A stretch of DNA of 64,000 nucleotides from Psychrobacillus psychrodurans (GTDB lineage Bacteria > Bacillota > Bacilli > Bacillales_A > Planococcaceae): NCBI RefSeq assembly GCF_027563345.1, contig NZ_JAMKBK010000001.1; one strand, written 5' to 3'. Both the position numbers and the translations under genes were made by a program. The notes beneath the pieces were generated by a model. It ran no database searches, was not told where the DNA came from, and saw only the letters and a program-made list of their open reading frames with translations. Numbering within the stretch: the stretch's first letter is position 1; each line of letters opens with the position of its first letter. Positions 37,203-45,813 of the stretch are shown here, one piece after another.

Positions 37203-38150
37203 ATGGATATTATTTCTATCGGAGATGGTCTAATCACTTTCGATCCGGTTTCAAAAGGCCCATTACGTTTCGTCAATCAATTTGAAAGAAAAATTGGTGG
37301 AGCGGAGTTAAATGTGCTTATCGGTTGTGCTCGTCTTGGTTTGAAAACAGGTTGGATTAGTCGTCTAGGGAAAGACGAATTTGGAAGACATATCGTCAAT
37401 ACTGTACGAGGTGAAGGGATAGATGTAGGAGAAGTGATTTTAGAGGAAGGTTACCCGACTTCACTTAACTTTAAAGAAGTACAAGAATCTGGGACTGGGA
37501 AGACCTTTTACTATCGTCATAAATCACCTACGGAAACGATTACACCTGATCTTCTTCCTGTAGGTTACATAAAAAGCTCGAAAATATTGCACGTAACAGG
37601 TGTTTATCCAGCCATCAATCAAAATAATCGGGATGTCATTCTAAAAGCTATACAAATAGCAAAAGTAAATGGCGTTAAAGTGTCGTTCGATCCAAATATT
37701 CGTCTTCGTTTATGGACAGAGGAAGAAGCACGAGAAACCATCATATCCTTTTTACCTTATGTCGACTATTTACTGGCAGGAAAGGAAGAGCTAGAACTGA
37801 TTTTTCAGACTACTAAGACGGAAGAGATTATACAAGAACTTAGCCACTACTCATTTGAAAAAATCGTGATGAAGGATGGGGAGAACGGGGCTTCTGTATT
37901 ATTGGATGGAAAATGGTTTCACTCGAAAGCTCCGAAGGTTGTAAAAGTAGTGGATACAGTTGGTGCTGGAGATGGCTTTGATGCAGGTTTTTTATATGGA
38001 GTGCTTCAAAACTGGCCGATTGAAAAAACTTTAGAATTTGCTAATACAATAGGATCTATGGTCGTTCAAGTTTCAGGAGATAATGAAGGGCTTCCCTATC
38101 TAGAAGAAGTTCAGGCAAAGTTAGGACTATTAAATGTGATTGAGAGATAG
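37203..38150 (+). CDS. kdgK: 2-keto-3-deoxygluconate kinase
   Basis: This is a PfkB/ribokinase-family protein of 315 residues. The N-terminal FERKIGGAELNVLIGCARLG sugar-site region and the C-terminal DTVGAGDGFDAGFLYG motif, with its catalytic Asp and anion hole, are complete. The NIRLRLWTEEEARE segment is characteristic of KDG kinases. It phosphorylates KDG to KDPG in the cytosol, the step between KduD and the aldolase encoded next. The ATG follows GAGAGGAAG. Confidence 0.93.
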   Translation: MDIISIGDGLITFDPVSKGPLRFVNQFERKIGGAELNVLIGCARLGLKTGWISRLGKDEFGRHIVNTVRGEGIDVGEVILEEGYPTSLNFKEVQESGTGKTFYYRHKSPTETITPDLLPVGYIKSSKILHVTGVYPAINQNNRDVILKAIQIAKVNGVKVSFDPNIRLRLWTEEEARETIISFLPYVDYLLAGKEELELIFQTTKTEEIIQELSHYSFEKIVMKDGENGASVLLDGKWFHSKAPKVVKVVDTVGAGDGFDAGFLYGVLQNWPIEKTLEFANTIGSMVVQVSGDNEGLPYLEEVQAKLGLLNVIER

Positions 38151-38182
38151 TATAAAAACATCTTTGAAAGGAACGTGATTTG

Positions 38183-38806
38183 ATGAAAATCGAACAATTA
38201 ACGCAGGTTCCGATCATCCCCGTCTTAAGGAAGATTCCTTATGAAAAAAGTGATTACATTATAAATGCCTTACTCGAAGGTGGCATACGTTCTATTGAAA
38301 TTACAATGGATACAGAACGAGCAGCCGATATTATAAATGCAGCACGTACCAAATACAGTTCCGATATTTCTATAGGTGCGGGAACTGTACTAACAGTGGG
38401 AAAAGCGAAAGAAGCAATAGCAGCTGGAGCTGAGTTTATCGTTGCTCCGAATTTTGATGAAGCTGTAGCCAAGTATGCACAAGAACAGAAAATATTCTTT
38501 GTACCTGGTGTATTCACACCAAGTGAGATGGTCTCTGCGATTCAAGCAGGGGCTGAGATGGTAAAACTATTCCCGGCTTCTGTGTTAGGACCTCAGTTTA
38601 TCAAAGATGTGAAAGGTCCCCTTAGTCACATACCAGTCATGTGTACTGGAGGTATTGACTTATCGACTGTAAAAAGCTATTTTGAAGTCGGAGCAGATGC
38701 AGTTGGAGCTGGAAGTTCTCTCGTGAAGAAAAAGTTCATTGAGGAAAACGATTGGGTTGGACTTCAAAATGAAACCAAAGAGTGGGTACAATGTGTCCCT
38801 GTGTAG
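38183..38806 (+). CDS. kdgA: KDPG aldolase (2-dehydro-3-deoxyphosphogluconate aldolase)
   Basis: The ATG at 38183 follows AAAGGAACG. The class I aldolase barrel shows PVLRKI, the catalytic Glu in SIEITMDTE, GAGTVLT, the Schiff-base Lys in EMVKLFPAS, and CTGGIDLS. It splits KDPG into pyruvate and glyceraldehyde-3-phosphate, completing the pathway. The last four residues (Cys-Val-Pro-Val) and the TAG stop are mostly encoded by an inserted REP-like repeat (GTCCCTGTGTAG from 38795). The original C-terminus has therefore probably been replaced; all catalytic parts lie upstream. Confidence 0.93.
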   Translation: MKIEQLTQVPIIPVLRKIPYEKSDYIINALLEGGIRSIEITMDTERAADIINAARTKYSSDISIGAGTVLTVGKAKEAIAAGAEFIVAPNFDEAVAKYAQEQKIFFVPGVFTPSEMVSAIQAGAEMVKLFPASVLGPQFIKDVKGPLSHIPVMCTGGIDLSTVKSYFEVGADAVGAGSSLVKKKFIEENDWVGLQNETKEWVQCVPV

Positions 38807-38848
38807 GAAACAATTCTACACTATTCTGATAATTGACTTCAATTCAGT
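38795..38848 (+). repeat. REP-like repeat overlapping the end of kdgA
   Basis: GTCCCTGTGTAGGAAACAAT starts inside the kdgA frame and supplies its stop codon. The extended family tail (ACTATTCTGATAATTGACTT, CAATTCAGT) follows. Confidence 0.85.
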
Positions 38849-38911
38849 ATTAAATAAGATTAGCATAGACATTATAAAAAAGTTAATGTTCAAAAAGCTC
38901 AAAGATTTAAA

Positions 38912-38955
38912 AATAACTCCACTCAAGTAAATAATCTTGGGTGGAGTTATTATTT
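38912..38955 (+). terminator. Terminator of the kdu operon
   Basis: AATAACTCCACTCAAG (38912-38927) pairs with 38936-38951 with one G-U pair, followed by a short T-rich tail before the next repeat. Confidence 0.8.
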
Positions 38956-39010
38956 GTCCCTGTGTAAGAAACAATTCTACACTATTCTGATAATAGACTA
39001 CAATTCTGTG
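38956..39010 (+). repeat. REP-like repeat, extended copy
   Basis: GTCCCTGTGTAAGAAACAAT with the full tail (CACTATTCTGATAAT, CTACAATTC). With the inverted copy at 39150-39190 it bounds a segment of about 215 bases that contains no gene. Confidence 0.85.
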
Positions 39011-39149
39011 TGTTATGTGTCTGGCTCATTTCGAACTAAATTGATGTGATAGAGAACAGGGAAGTTAGCACTATGGCATTAATATATATTTAATAGTACT
39101 TATTGATGAAAGTGAAGCAAAATCCCTGCGCAACGAATTGAATAATGCT

Positions 39150-39190
39150 AATTGTGTCTTACACAGGGACAGTTTACAGGGACAGTTTAC
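39150..39190 (-). repeat. REP-like repeat, inverted, with doubled core
   Basis: On the minus strand the sequence contains CTGTCCCTGTAAACTGTCCC and then CTGTGTAAGACACAATT, so the GTCCCTGT core is present twice. It lies immediately downstream of the CMD gene stop codon. Confidence 0.8.
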
Positions 39191-39192
39191 TC

Positions 39193-39564
39193 CTATGCCC
39201 CATCGAAAATCTCCCCAGCAATTCCCATTGCGTGAACAGCTTTTGGAAAACCAACATATCCGGCACAGTGAATGATAATCTCAATAATTTCTTCTTTTGA
39301 CAGACCTACATTTAATGCTGCTTGCAAGTGAACTCTGAGCTGATCGAATGCACCCTGGGTGATAAGCGTTGTGAGTGTAATGATTTCTCTTTGTGAGTAG
39401 GAAAGCGTATTTCTAGAGTAGAGATCTCCAAAGCCAAAGGACACAATCATCTCCCAAAGGTCAGGTGATATATTTTTGATTCCTTCCATACCATTTCGGA
39501 CATCTTGTGAAAATAATTCTTCCATTGCATCTAAACCGGCTTCGTAACGCTTGTTATTTTCCAT
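39193..39564 (-). CDS. Carboxymuconolactone decarboxylase (CMD) family protein
   Basis: The ATG at 39564 has GGGGAGG at good spacing inside the end of the upstream gene. The 123-residue helical protein has the CMD block: LSYSQREIITLTTLITQGAF, QLRVHLQAALNVGLSKEEI, then HCAGYVGFPKAVHA. The AhpD-type CxxC is absent, so a peroxidase role is unlikely; it is closer to the decarboxylase/lactonase-like branch. It is the last gene of a three-gene minus-strand unit with a thiamine-diphosphate enzyme and may act on that enzyme's product. Reaction unknown. Confidence 0.85.
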   Translation of the reverse strand: MENNKRYEAGLDAMEELFSQDVRNGMEGIKNISPDLWEMIVSFGFGDLYSRNTLSYSQREIITLTTLITQGAFDQLRVHLQAALNVGLSKEEIIEIIIHCAGYVGFPKAVHAMGIAGEIFDGA

Positions 39565-39565
39565 A

Positions 39566-41200
39566 TTATTGCCTCCCCATAGTTGGTGGAATTTCATGTT
39601 CATCTACTAATACTTCAATCACTATCGGTTTGTTCGTTACTTCTATCTTATGTAACGCCTCTTTTATACTATCGGTTAATTCAGTAGAGTTATAACATGT
39701 AAATGCTTCTAATCCCATAGACTCAGCAAATTTAGTAACATTGAGCGGAGTTTCATACACACCGCCAATAGATGAGCCAATCATTTTTTGCATTCCTTTT
39801 TCCACCATATCCAATCGTCCATTATTCAAAACAATAAATAGGACTGGGGAGTTATAATTATATGCCGTAGAAAGCTCCGTACCATGCATAAACATGCAAC
39901 CATCCCCAACTAAACACACAATTGTTTCTTCTGGGGCTGCTAGCTTAGCACCTATGGAATAGCCAATACCATTACCCATTGCACCAAAAATATCATCAAA
40001 AAAGAAAGTTCCGGGTTTATAAATGTCAAAGTACTTAATCCCGTAAAAAGAGTGGCTGCCATCATCTCCGAAAATAATCGCATCCTCTGGAAGTGCATAC
40101 CGCATTGCCCTTAATACTTGGACTGCAGAGATTCGCTCGCCTGGATTATTATCCTGAAGTGGGATCACCTCGATTGGCGCTAAAAATGCTGAACTATCTG
40201 TTTTAGGTATATCCTTTAAGATAACTTTCAGATTCCCTTTTATATCACCAAGAACTGGAGTAGTTGGAACTGGAATCGATTTCCCGATAAACGTTGGATC
40301 ATAGTCGAAGTGTATGATGTGTTCGGGATACATCCCTTCAGATAATCCGGCAATGGACATATCACTTAATCTTGAACCAATTACAAGGAGTAGGTCAACA
40401 TTCTCCTGAAAGTATGCGGTCGCTTCGTCTGTACCACCCAATCCGAATGCTCCTAATGAAAGTATATGACTGGAAGGAAATACTCCTTTTCCTCCTGGAG
40501 TTGTAATGACAGGGATGTTCCAATGTTCCGCAAGATGCTGTACTTCATCATAGGCTTTACTTGAATGAACACCTTTTCCTAAAAATAGAAGAGGACGTTT
40601 TGCCAGGTTTAATCTATCGATTACTTCGTTTGTTATAGGTGATATCATTTCATAAGACAATGGTAAATCTAGTTGGAATGGTTCAATCTGTTCCAACAAA
40701 ATATCAAATGGAATAGACAGATGCACAGGTCCTTTTACACCGGACATAGCTTTTTCTAGCGAATGCTGAAGAAATGGTTGTAGCATATCGCCTCGTTCTA
40801 CTCTTGCACTAAACTTTGTAACAGATCTGAACATATCTACAAGATCAGCTCCGAATAGACTGGAGTCCTGACCCATTGCTTTACCAGTATCTTCCATCGA
40901 GGGATGTCCTGTGATAATTAATAGTGGTAGATTAGAGGCCTTTGCTTGACCGGCTGCAGTGATCAGGTTAGTACCACCAGGTCCAGAAGTACCAACTGCG
41001 ACCCCGATTTTCTGATTCATTAGGGCATAACCGGTAGCTTCAAAACCTGCTGCTGCTTCATGTTTACTTAATACAAATTCTAAATCATGGTGTAATATCT
41101 CGAATAATATAGGTGATACTGCCTTTCCCGGAATGCCAAAAATATGATGAATTCCCCAGTGTTTAAAATTCGCTACTAATACGGCAGAAGTCGTCTGCAT
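39566..41200 (-). CDS. Thiamine-diphosphate-dependent enzyme (acetolactate synthase-like)
   Basis: The three-domain layout of 544 residues is complete. The pyrimidine-binding domain has the catalytic Glu in SKHEAAAGFEATGYA. The central domain contains LLFLGKGVHSS. The C-terminal domain has the cofactor motif from GDGCMFMHGTE to VLNNG. It is not an authentic IlvB: no regulatory-subunit gene is adjacent and it sits with a CMD-family gene one base downstream. Candidate reactions are 2-keto acid decarboxylation or carboligation. The ATG follows AGGAGAG, 19 bases after the sensor gene's stop. Confidence 0.87.
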   Translation of the reverse strand: MQTTSAVLVANFKHWGIHHIFGIPGKAVSPILFEILHHDLEFVLSKHEAAAGFEATGYALMNQKIGVAVGTSGPGGTNLITAAGQAKASNLPLLIITGHPSMEDTGKAMGQDSSLFGADLVDMFRSVTKFSARVERGDMLQPFLQHSLEKAMSGVKGPVHLSIPFDILLEQIEPFQLDLPLSYEMISPITNEVIDRLNLAKRPLLFLGKGVHSSKAYDEVQHLAEHWNIPVITTPGGKGVFPSSHILSLGAFGLGGTDEATAYFQENVDLLLVIGSRLSDMSIAGLSEGMYPEHIIHFDYDPTFIGKSIPVPTTPVLGDIKGNLKVILKDIPKTDSSAFLAPIEVIPLQDNNPGERISAVQVLRAMRYALPEDAIIFGDDGSHSFYGIKYFDIYKPGTFFFDDIFGAMGNGIGYSIGAKLAAPEETIVCLVGDGCMFMHGTELSTAYNYNSPVLFIVLNNGRLDMVEKGMQKMIGSSIGGVYETPLNVTKFAESMGLEAFTCYNSTELTDSIKEALHKIEVTNKPIVIEVLVDEHEIPPTMGRQ

Positions 41201-41219
41201 GCTGTCATCTCTCCTATGA

Positions 41220-43445
41220 TCAATGTTGTTCTAGATAAATTTTCTCAATTTCATATGCAGGAAGTGGTTTACTAAAGTAATAACCCTGTGAAATATCACA
41301 ATGATGACTTTTTAGGAAATCAAGCTGTTCCTGTGTTTCCACTCCTTCTGCAATTACCTCCTTACGAAGATTGTGAGCTAACGTAATGATTGCATTTACA
41401 ATGATGGCATCCTTTTCATTGTTCATAATTTCACTTACGAAGGATTTGTCAATTTTAATATAGTCAATCGGAAAATTTTTAAGATAATTGAGCGAGCTAT
41501 ATCCCGTTCCAAAATCATCAATACTGATACCAATGCCAAGTGCTTTTAGCTGTTCTAATACTTGAATGGAGTATTCGTATTCCATTGCCATATACTCGGT
41601 AATTTCAACGACAACATAAGCTGGATCAATAGCTGTACGTTCCAACATTTCTTCCATAAATGCTAAAAGATCTCTTGTAAGAAATTGTTGTGTGGAAAGA
41701 TTAACGGACATTTTTACTGGGGTCATACCATTATCTTGCCATTTTTTGTTTTGAGAACAGGCCTCATTGATGACCCACTCACCAATTTGGGTGATTAATC
41801 CATTTTCTTCTGCCAGTTTTATAAACTTTCCAGGAGGTATTAGACCTAGTGTAGGGTGCTGCCAGCGTATCAATGCCTCAAAACCAACTAATTTACCAGT
41901 ATCGTTATTAATTTGGGGCTGATAATGCAGTACAAATTCATCATTATCCAATGCTCTTCTTAAATCGACCTCTAGCATATATTCGTCCATCATTACATCC
42001 AATAATTCTGATGAATGAACGACGTAGCGATTTTTACCCTCTGATTTTGCTTGATACATCGCATTATCAGCGTAGACCATGAGTTGTTCCATTGAAATTG
42101 GAGAGTCGGGATAAATAGCCACCCCAATACTGGCTGTTGTATGTAACTCTTTTCCACTAACATAAAAAGGTTGCTGAAACAGCTGAATTATCTCTTCTGC
42201 TTTTTTCATGACATAATCAATATCAACAAAATCCTTCAGTAGAAAGACGAATTCATCCCCACCCATTCGAGCAAGTATATCGTTCTCACCAAGAGAACTA
42301 CATAAACGTTTGCTTACCTCGATTAAGAATTTATCTCCATAAGAATGACTAAAGTTATCATTAATGATTTTAAAGCGATCCAAATCTATGAATAAAACAG
42401 CCAAGGTACGTTGCTGACCATCGTGTATTTGTTGGATAATGGCTTCTAATTCTTTTTTTATATGTCTCCTGTTCGATAGATTCGTTAAATCATCATGATA
42501 AGCCAAATAATTATATTTTTCCTGTAGCAAGTAGCGATCAGTGATGTCTCTGAACTGACCAAAGGCACCAATCATTTTATCTTCTTCATAAATTGGCTGT
42601 GCGTCAAAGAGACAAACAATGAGGTTACCCGTGTCACCTTTAAACTTTATTTCCTCATTTTTAACTATTTCCCCTTGTTCCAGTACCTTTTTAAAATATT
42701 CTCCCGTTAAATGAGATTCACGAATATTTCTACCCACAACATCTTCTCTGCTGTTATTCGAAATTTGTTCGGCGAAACTATTAAACTCGGTCGTGATTCC
42801 TTTCTCATCCGTAATAACAATGCCATTTCTTGTTCTACTTAACATAATCTGATTCATAATGTTAAGCTTCTTATTTTGTTTTCTTAATAATAGTTCCCTT
42901 TCAATTGAATCAATCACCTGAGCTAACATTGTTAAGAAAAGTGTATTTTGAAATTGAATAGGCATCATGATAGATACGCTACCGAGCAAGTTATTGTTAT
43001 CCGTATAGTGAAATGCTGTTCCGTAACAAGCAATCTCATGAAGAAATGTGTGATAATGTTGTTCACCAATCAAGCTAATTGGGTGTCTTTGCTGCAATGA
43101 TAAACTTACAACATTTGTACCTGTATCTTCTTGAACAAACAGGCTGCCAGGTTTGATTCCGAATTGTTCAATGGTAGACTTGATGGTTTCATCCCCTTCG
43201 ATTTCCAGAAGGTAACCAGTCGCATCCGAGACTACAACTAGAATGGGTGTGCCTTTTAAGGAATCTAGTAGCTTATTTGAGAAAAAACGCACAACTGATA
43301 GTATTTCACTATAATACTTTCTCTTTGCTGCAAACTGTTCTTCATCTAAAAACCTCTTTGGTCTCGATATCTCATTCGGATCCATTCCGGCATCTATGCA
43401 TGCTCTCTTAGACTCTGTAATGTAGTATGGTTCCGTTGTATCCAT
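41220..43445 (-). CDS. AcoR-like GAF sensor fused to PAS-GGDEF-EAL
   Basis: Residues about 20-190 match the N-terminal sensor of AcoR-type sigma-54 activators: ESKRACIDAGMDPNEIS, LVVVSDATGYLLEIEGD, DTGTNVVSLSLQQRHPI and the GEQHYHTFLHEIACYGT block. A PAS domain (about 195-310), GGDEF domain (GGDEF at 395-399) and EAL domain (EAL at 523-525) follow. The EAL residues in VNLS, EITE, DDFGTGYSS and KIDKSFV are present. Both catalytic sites look intact, and there is no RxxD inhibitory site before GGDEF. It has no membrane helix. It should make and/or degrade cyclic di-GMP in response to a small molecule; coexpression with the enzyme downstream suggests a related metabolite. Confidence 0.9.
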   Translation of the reverse strand: MDTTEPYYITESKRACIDAGMDPNEISRPKRFLDEEQFAAKRKYYSEILSVVRFFSNKLLDSLKGTPILVVVSDATGYLLEIEGDETIKSTIEQFGIKPGSLFVQEDTGTNVVSLSLQQRHPISLIGEQHYHTFLHEIACYGTAFHYTDNNNLLGSVSIMMPIQFQNTLFLTMLAQVIDSIERELLLRKQNKKLNIMNQIMLSRTRNGIVITDEKGITTEFNSFAEQISNNSREDVVGRNIRESHLTGEYFKKVLEQGEIVKNEEIKFKGDTGNLIVCLFDAQPIYEEDKMIGAFGQFRDITDRYLLQEKYNYLAYHDDLTNLSNRRHIKKELEAIIQQIHDGQQRTLAVLFIDLDRFKIINDNFSHSYGDKFLIEVSKRLCSSLGENDILARMGGDEFVFLLKDFVDIDYVMKKAEEIIQLFQQPFYVSGKELHTTASIGVAIYPDSPISMEQLMVYADNAMYQAKSEGKNRYVVHSSELLDVMMDEYMLEVDLRRALDNDEFVLHYQPQINNDTGKLVGFEALIRWQHPTLGLIPPGKFIKLAEENGLITQIGEWVINEACSQNKKWQDNGMTPVKMSVNLSTQQFLTRDLLAFMEEMLERTAIDPAYVVVEITEYMAMEYEYSIQVLEQLKALGIGISIDDFGTGYSSLNYLKNFPIDYIKIDKSFVSEIMNNEKDAIIVNAIITLAHNLRKEVIAEGVETQEQLDFLKSHHCDISQGYYFSKPLPAYEIEKIYLEQH

Positions 43446-44015
43446 GTTCTCCTCCTAAAAAGTTTATATTATATATATCCTAATTTATTTGGGTCAAATT
43501 ATTAATAAATTGATAAATGAAAAAATATATGCTTATGCTTTTCTTATAAAAAAGCGAAAAAAAAGAATCCGTTTCTGCTAAGGTTAAGTCTTTACAAATT
43601 AACCAGTAGAAAGAATTCCAACATACTAATTTTACAGCAAATTGTTGTTAATTTCAAACTAATAGACTGTTATCTATTTGTCGAAAAGCCATAACCTTAT
43701 TTGCAAGCATAATAAAGAGAACTATTGGGAGTTTATTATAAACACTAATAGTTCTCTTTATTACTCGTATAGTAGGTAAATATATACCGTGTTCTTAAAA
43801 TAATTCGAAATTAGACTGAAACCAGACATCCTTAAAACTTTGGTCAGTTTTAACTGTATTTCCCCACAATACGTAACGTTCCAGAGACTAAAGCATAACG
43901 TTTACTCCGCTACAATCTTTTAAGTAGTCATTAGATTTTGCATAAGAAGTTAATTATTCTTAGGCTACCTAGGAATAAACGAATCGTGCATGACTCAAAA
44001 AGGAACTTAGCGTTG
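43446..44015. other. Gene-free AT-rich region between divergent genes
   Basis: The region holds the ribosome site of the minus-strand sensor gene (AGGAGGAG) and one long hairpin (43711-43762). I see no credible coding frame or known riboswitch in the rest. Promoters for both divergent genes must lie here, but no single match stands out. Confidence 0.6.
43711..43762. repeat. Orphan terminator-like hairpin, second copy of the 4651 element
   Basis: AATAAAGAGAACTATT (43711-43726) pairs perfectly with 43747-43762. The arms and part of the loop (AGTTTA...AAACACTAATAG) match the adhesin terminator at 4651-4698, yet no gene ends nearby. Confidence 0.75.
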
Positions 44016-44495
44016 ATGGAATTTGAATATGTATTGGAGCAATTTGAGCCGATGATTTCTGCTTGCATTCGGAAGCTAAGCATATATAAAAACCATGAGT
44101 TATATAGACAGGCAGGTAGAATTGCTTTATGGAAGGCATGGGTGAGGTTCGATGTGGAAAAGGGAGATTTTGCACCTTATGCGTACCGCTCGATTTACGG
44201 TGGAATGCTCGATGAATTAAAACGAGAAAAACGTCAGGAAGAGCAAGTCGACACTGTGGAGGATGAAAAATTGGCATTTTTACTTGAACAATCTCTTGAA
44301 ACAAGCTTATTTCGGGAGGATTTGGAAATAGCAATTGAATCATTGTATGCAAAAGAGCGAGAGCTTTTGATGTGGATTTTCGTGGAAGGGATCTCGCTGC
44401 AGCAGGCCGCAACGAGAGCTGGCATAACAATACCAGGTATTAAAAAGAGACGAGAAAGAATGCTTGCAAAATTGAGAGTACGTATTGAAAAATAG
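44016..44495 (+). CDS. Sigma-70-family RNA polymerase sigma factor (small, regions 2 and 4)
   Basis: AAAGGAAC upstream supports a start at ATG 44016 (or TTG 44013) over the TTG at 43938. The 159-residue product has a region-2 domain (EFEYVLEQFEPMISACIRKL, YRQAGRIALWKAWVRFD, FAPYAYRSIYGGMLDELKRE) and a region-4 helix-turn-helix (GISLQQAATRAGITIPGIKK). It lacks regions 1 and 3, like ECF and SigH/ComX-type factors. It lies directly upstream of a ComK-family gene, with a terminator between them. A competence-linked role is inferred from position only. No anti-sigma gene is adjacent. Confidence 0.85.
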   Translation: MEFEYVLEQFEPMISACIRKLSIYKNHELYRQAGRIALWKAWVRFDVEKGDFAPYAYRSIYGGMLDELKREKRQEEQVDTVEDEKLAFLLEQSLETSLFREDLEIAIESLYAKERELLMWIFVEGISLQQAATRAGITIPGIKKRRERMLAKLRVRIEK

Positions 44496-44508
44496 GATTT
44501 AAAGTTTT

Positions 44509-44548
44509 TACCGGGAGAGTGATCTTCGACACTTCTCGGTATTTTTTT
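44509..44548 (+). terminator. Terminator of the sigma factor gene
   Basis: TACCGGGAGAGTG (44509-44521) pairs with CACTTCTCGGTA (44530-44541) with one bulge, followed by seven T residues. Confidence 0.85.
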
Positions 44549-44742
44549 CAGTTACTTTATACCAAACGGACAGAAAATGTTTTTCTAATATAGGACCAAA
44601 TTCTAAATAATATTTTACTAAAAGGGGTAATTAGGAATTATTTTTAAAATATTGCATATATTTAGGAAATTTAGACTAGTATGTTATATTGTAATTTGAT
44701 AGGATGTACTTACAGGGAGGGGACAAAAAAGGGGGATATACG

Positions 44743-45210
44743 GTGAAAGATATTAAAAATAGTTCTGGATTGATTGATAACCAAACATTAATAATTGAGC
44801 CTGTTTTTAAAGATAAGGTGAAGACGCGAATCGTGACGACCCATGGAACTTATTATTCAGAAGAGAGTACATTGAACTTACTTGAAGGTGCATGTAATCG
44901 ATTTGCATCTACATTGGAGGGACGTTTGAAAGCAACGAAAAAGTTAATGAATTATTCGGTAAAGACACCGTTGCTCATAGAGCCAAATGATTTCGGTGCT
45001 TTTCCAACGATGTCCTATAGGAATCCGGAGTGTGTTTGGATATTTAATCACCCTTTTTATGTGGTTGAGTTAAGCAAAGGGATGTCAGTCATCCATTTTC
45101 TTAATGGAATCTCTGTCACTGTAAATGCTTCCAAGCATGTATTGTTAAAACAACATCAAAGACTACACACCTCGTTAAATATATATGGTATGTACCATCG
45201 AAAAAAATAG
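44743..45210 (+). CDS. comK: ComK-family competence transcription factor
   Basis: The GTG at 44743 is preferred because AAGGGGG lies 7 bases upstream; an upstream ATG at 44704 would give a Lys/Gly-rich extension spanning that site. The protein (155 residues) follows the ComK pattern: CNRFASTLEGRLKATKKLMN, KTPLLIEPNDFGAFPTMSYR, NPECVWIFNHPFYVVE, and the late FLNGISVTVNASKHVLLKQH. ComK binds A/T-rich boxes and activates DNA-uptake genes. It is shorter than the B. subtilis protein at the C-terminus, which carries the MecA-binding tail, so proteolytic control may differ. I did not find a convincing K-box upstream. Confidence 0.85.
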   Translation: MKDIKNSSGLIDNQTLIIEPVFKDKVKTRIVTTHGTYYSEESTLNLLEGACNRFASTLEGRLKATKKLMNYSVKTPLLIEPNDFGAFPTMSYRNPECVWIFNHPFYVVELSKGMSVIHFLNGISVTVNASKHVLLKQHQRLHTSLNIYGMYHRKK

Positions 45211-45323
45211 GTACATAGGGAACATATTGTATAAGGTTTCTTTTGTTTATGTAACTTGAAACTAGTTAATTGGCATTGAAGTGTACAAAAATATTGTCTC
45301 CTAACTAAATATTTAATAGTGTG

Positions 45324-45355
45324 GCGTCTGAAGATACTTTTCAGATGCTTTTTTT
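45324..45355 (+). terminator. Terminator of the comK gene
   Basis: GCGTCTGAA (45324-45332) pairs with TTCAGATGC (45340-45348), with one G-U pair, before a run of T residues. Confidence 0.82.
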
Positions 45356-45813
45356 GAGTGATAGGAAATTATATAAAAATTTCCTGAGAAATCTGAGTAA
45401 AATGCATTAACCTGTTTCTTAAAGTTGTAGTAGGGAGAAGGACAGACAAATGCCATAAGATTACCGAGAAAAGACCAGTTGCACTAAAAACGATCGGGAT
45501 CTTATAGGATAAGCCTTTCCAGAGCCAGAGCACTTCGAAAACGTTAGATACAAGTTTTGAATTATAAGGATCGGGCGTCTATTTACCCAGTTTTTCTTTG
45601 ACAGCTCTCTTATATGAACTATCTAAAGATTTTTACAAATCTCGTTCCATTTAATAACGGAAGGGATTTTAAGTGTGTCGCTTAAACTTAACCTTATTTA
45701 CGAAATTATTACAATATTCTTGTTGTAATAGGCTGTTTTTTCCATTATCTTTAAGGAAGGGGCTTATGAAAATTAAGCTGGGAGAATATAATCTATCAAA
45801 CGGGAGTGACAGG
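45356..45813 (+). other. Long leader region upstream of the nucleotidase gene
   Basis: About 450 bases without a credible gene. Short inverted repeats are present (for example CTTATAGGATAAG at 45501-45513), but I could not match the region to a known riboswitch, including the cyclic di-GMP and cyclic di-AMP classes. An in-frame extension of the next gene from 45673 lacks a signal peptide and is rejected. Confidence 0.45.

Noticed and set aside
38739..38930. Small ORF across the end of kdgA
   Set aside because: It lies in another frame of kdgA and a REP-like repeat, with no ribosome site or recognisable product.
44560..44742. ComK boxes upstream of comK
   Set aside because: AAAA-N5-AATT-like sequence is present, but no clean paired AAAA-N5-TTTT boxes; in such AT-rich DNA partial matches are expected by chance.
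45673..45813. Upstream start for the nucleotidase gene
   Set aside because: The extension would bury the signal peptide and has no ribosome site; the ATG at 45814 has both.
45356..45813. Possible riboswitch in the nucleotidase leader
   Set aside because: I could not align the conserved cores of cyclic di-GMP, cyclic di-AMP or purine riboswitches; only short unrelated inverted repeats are visible.
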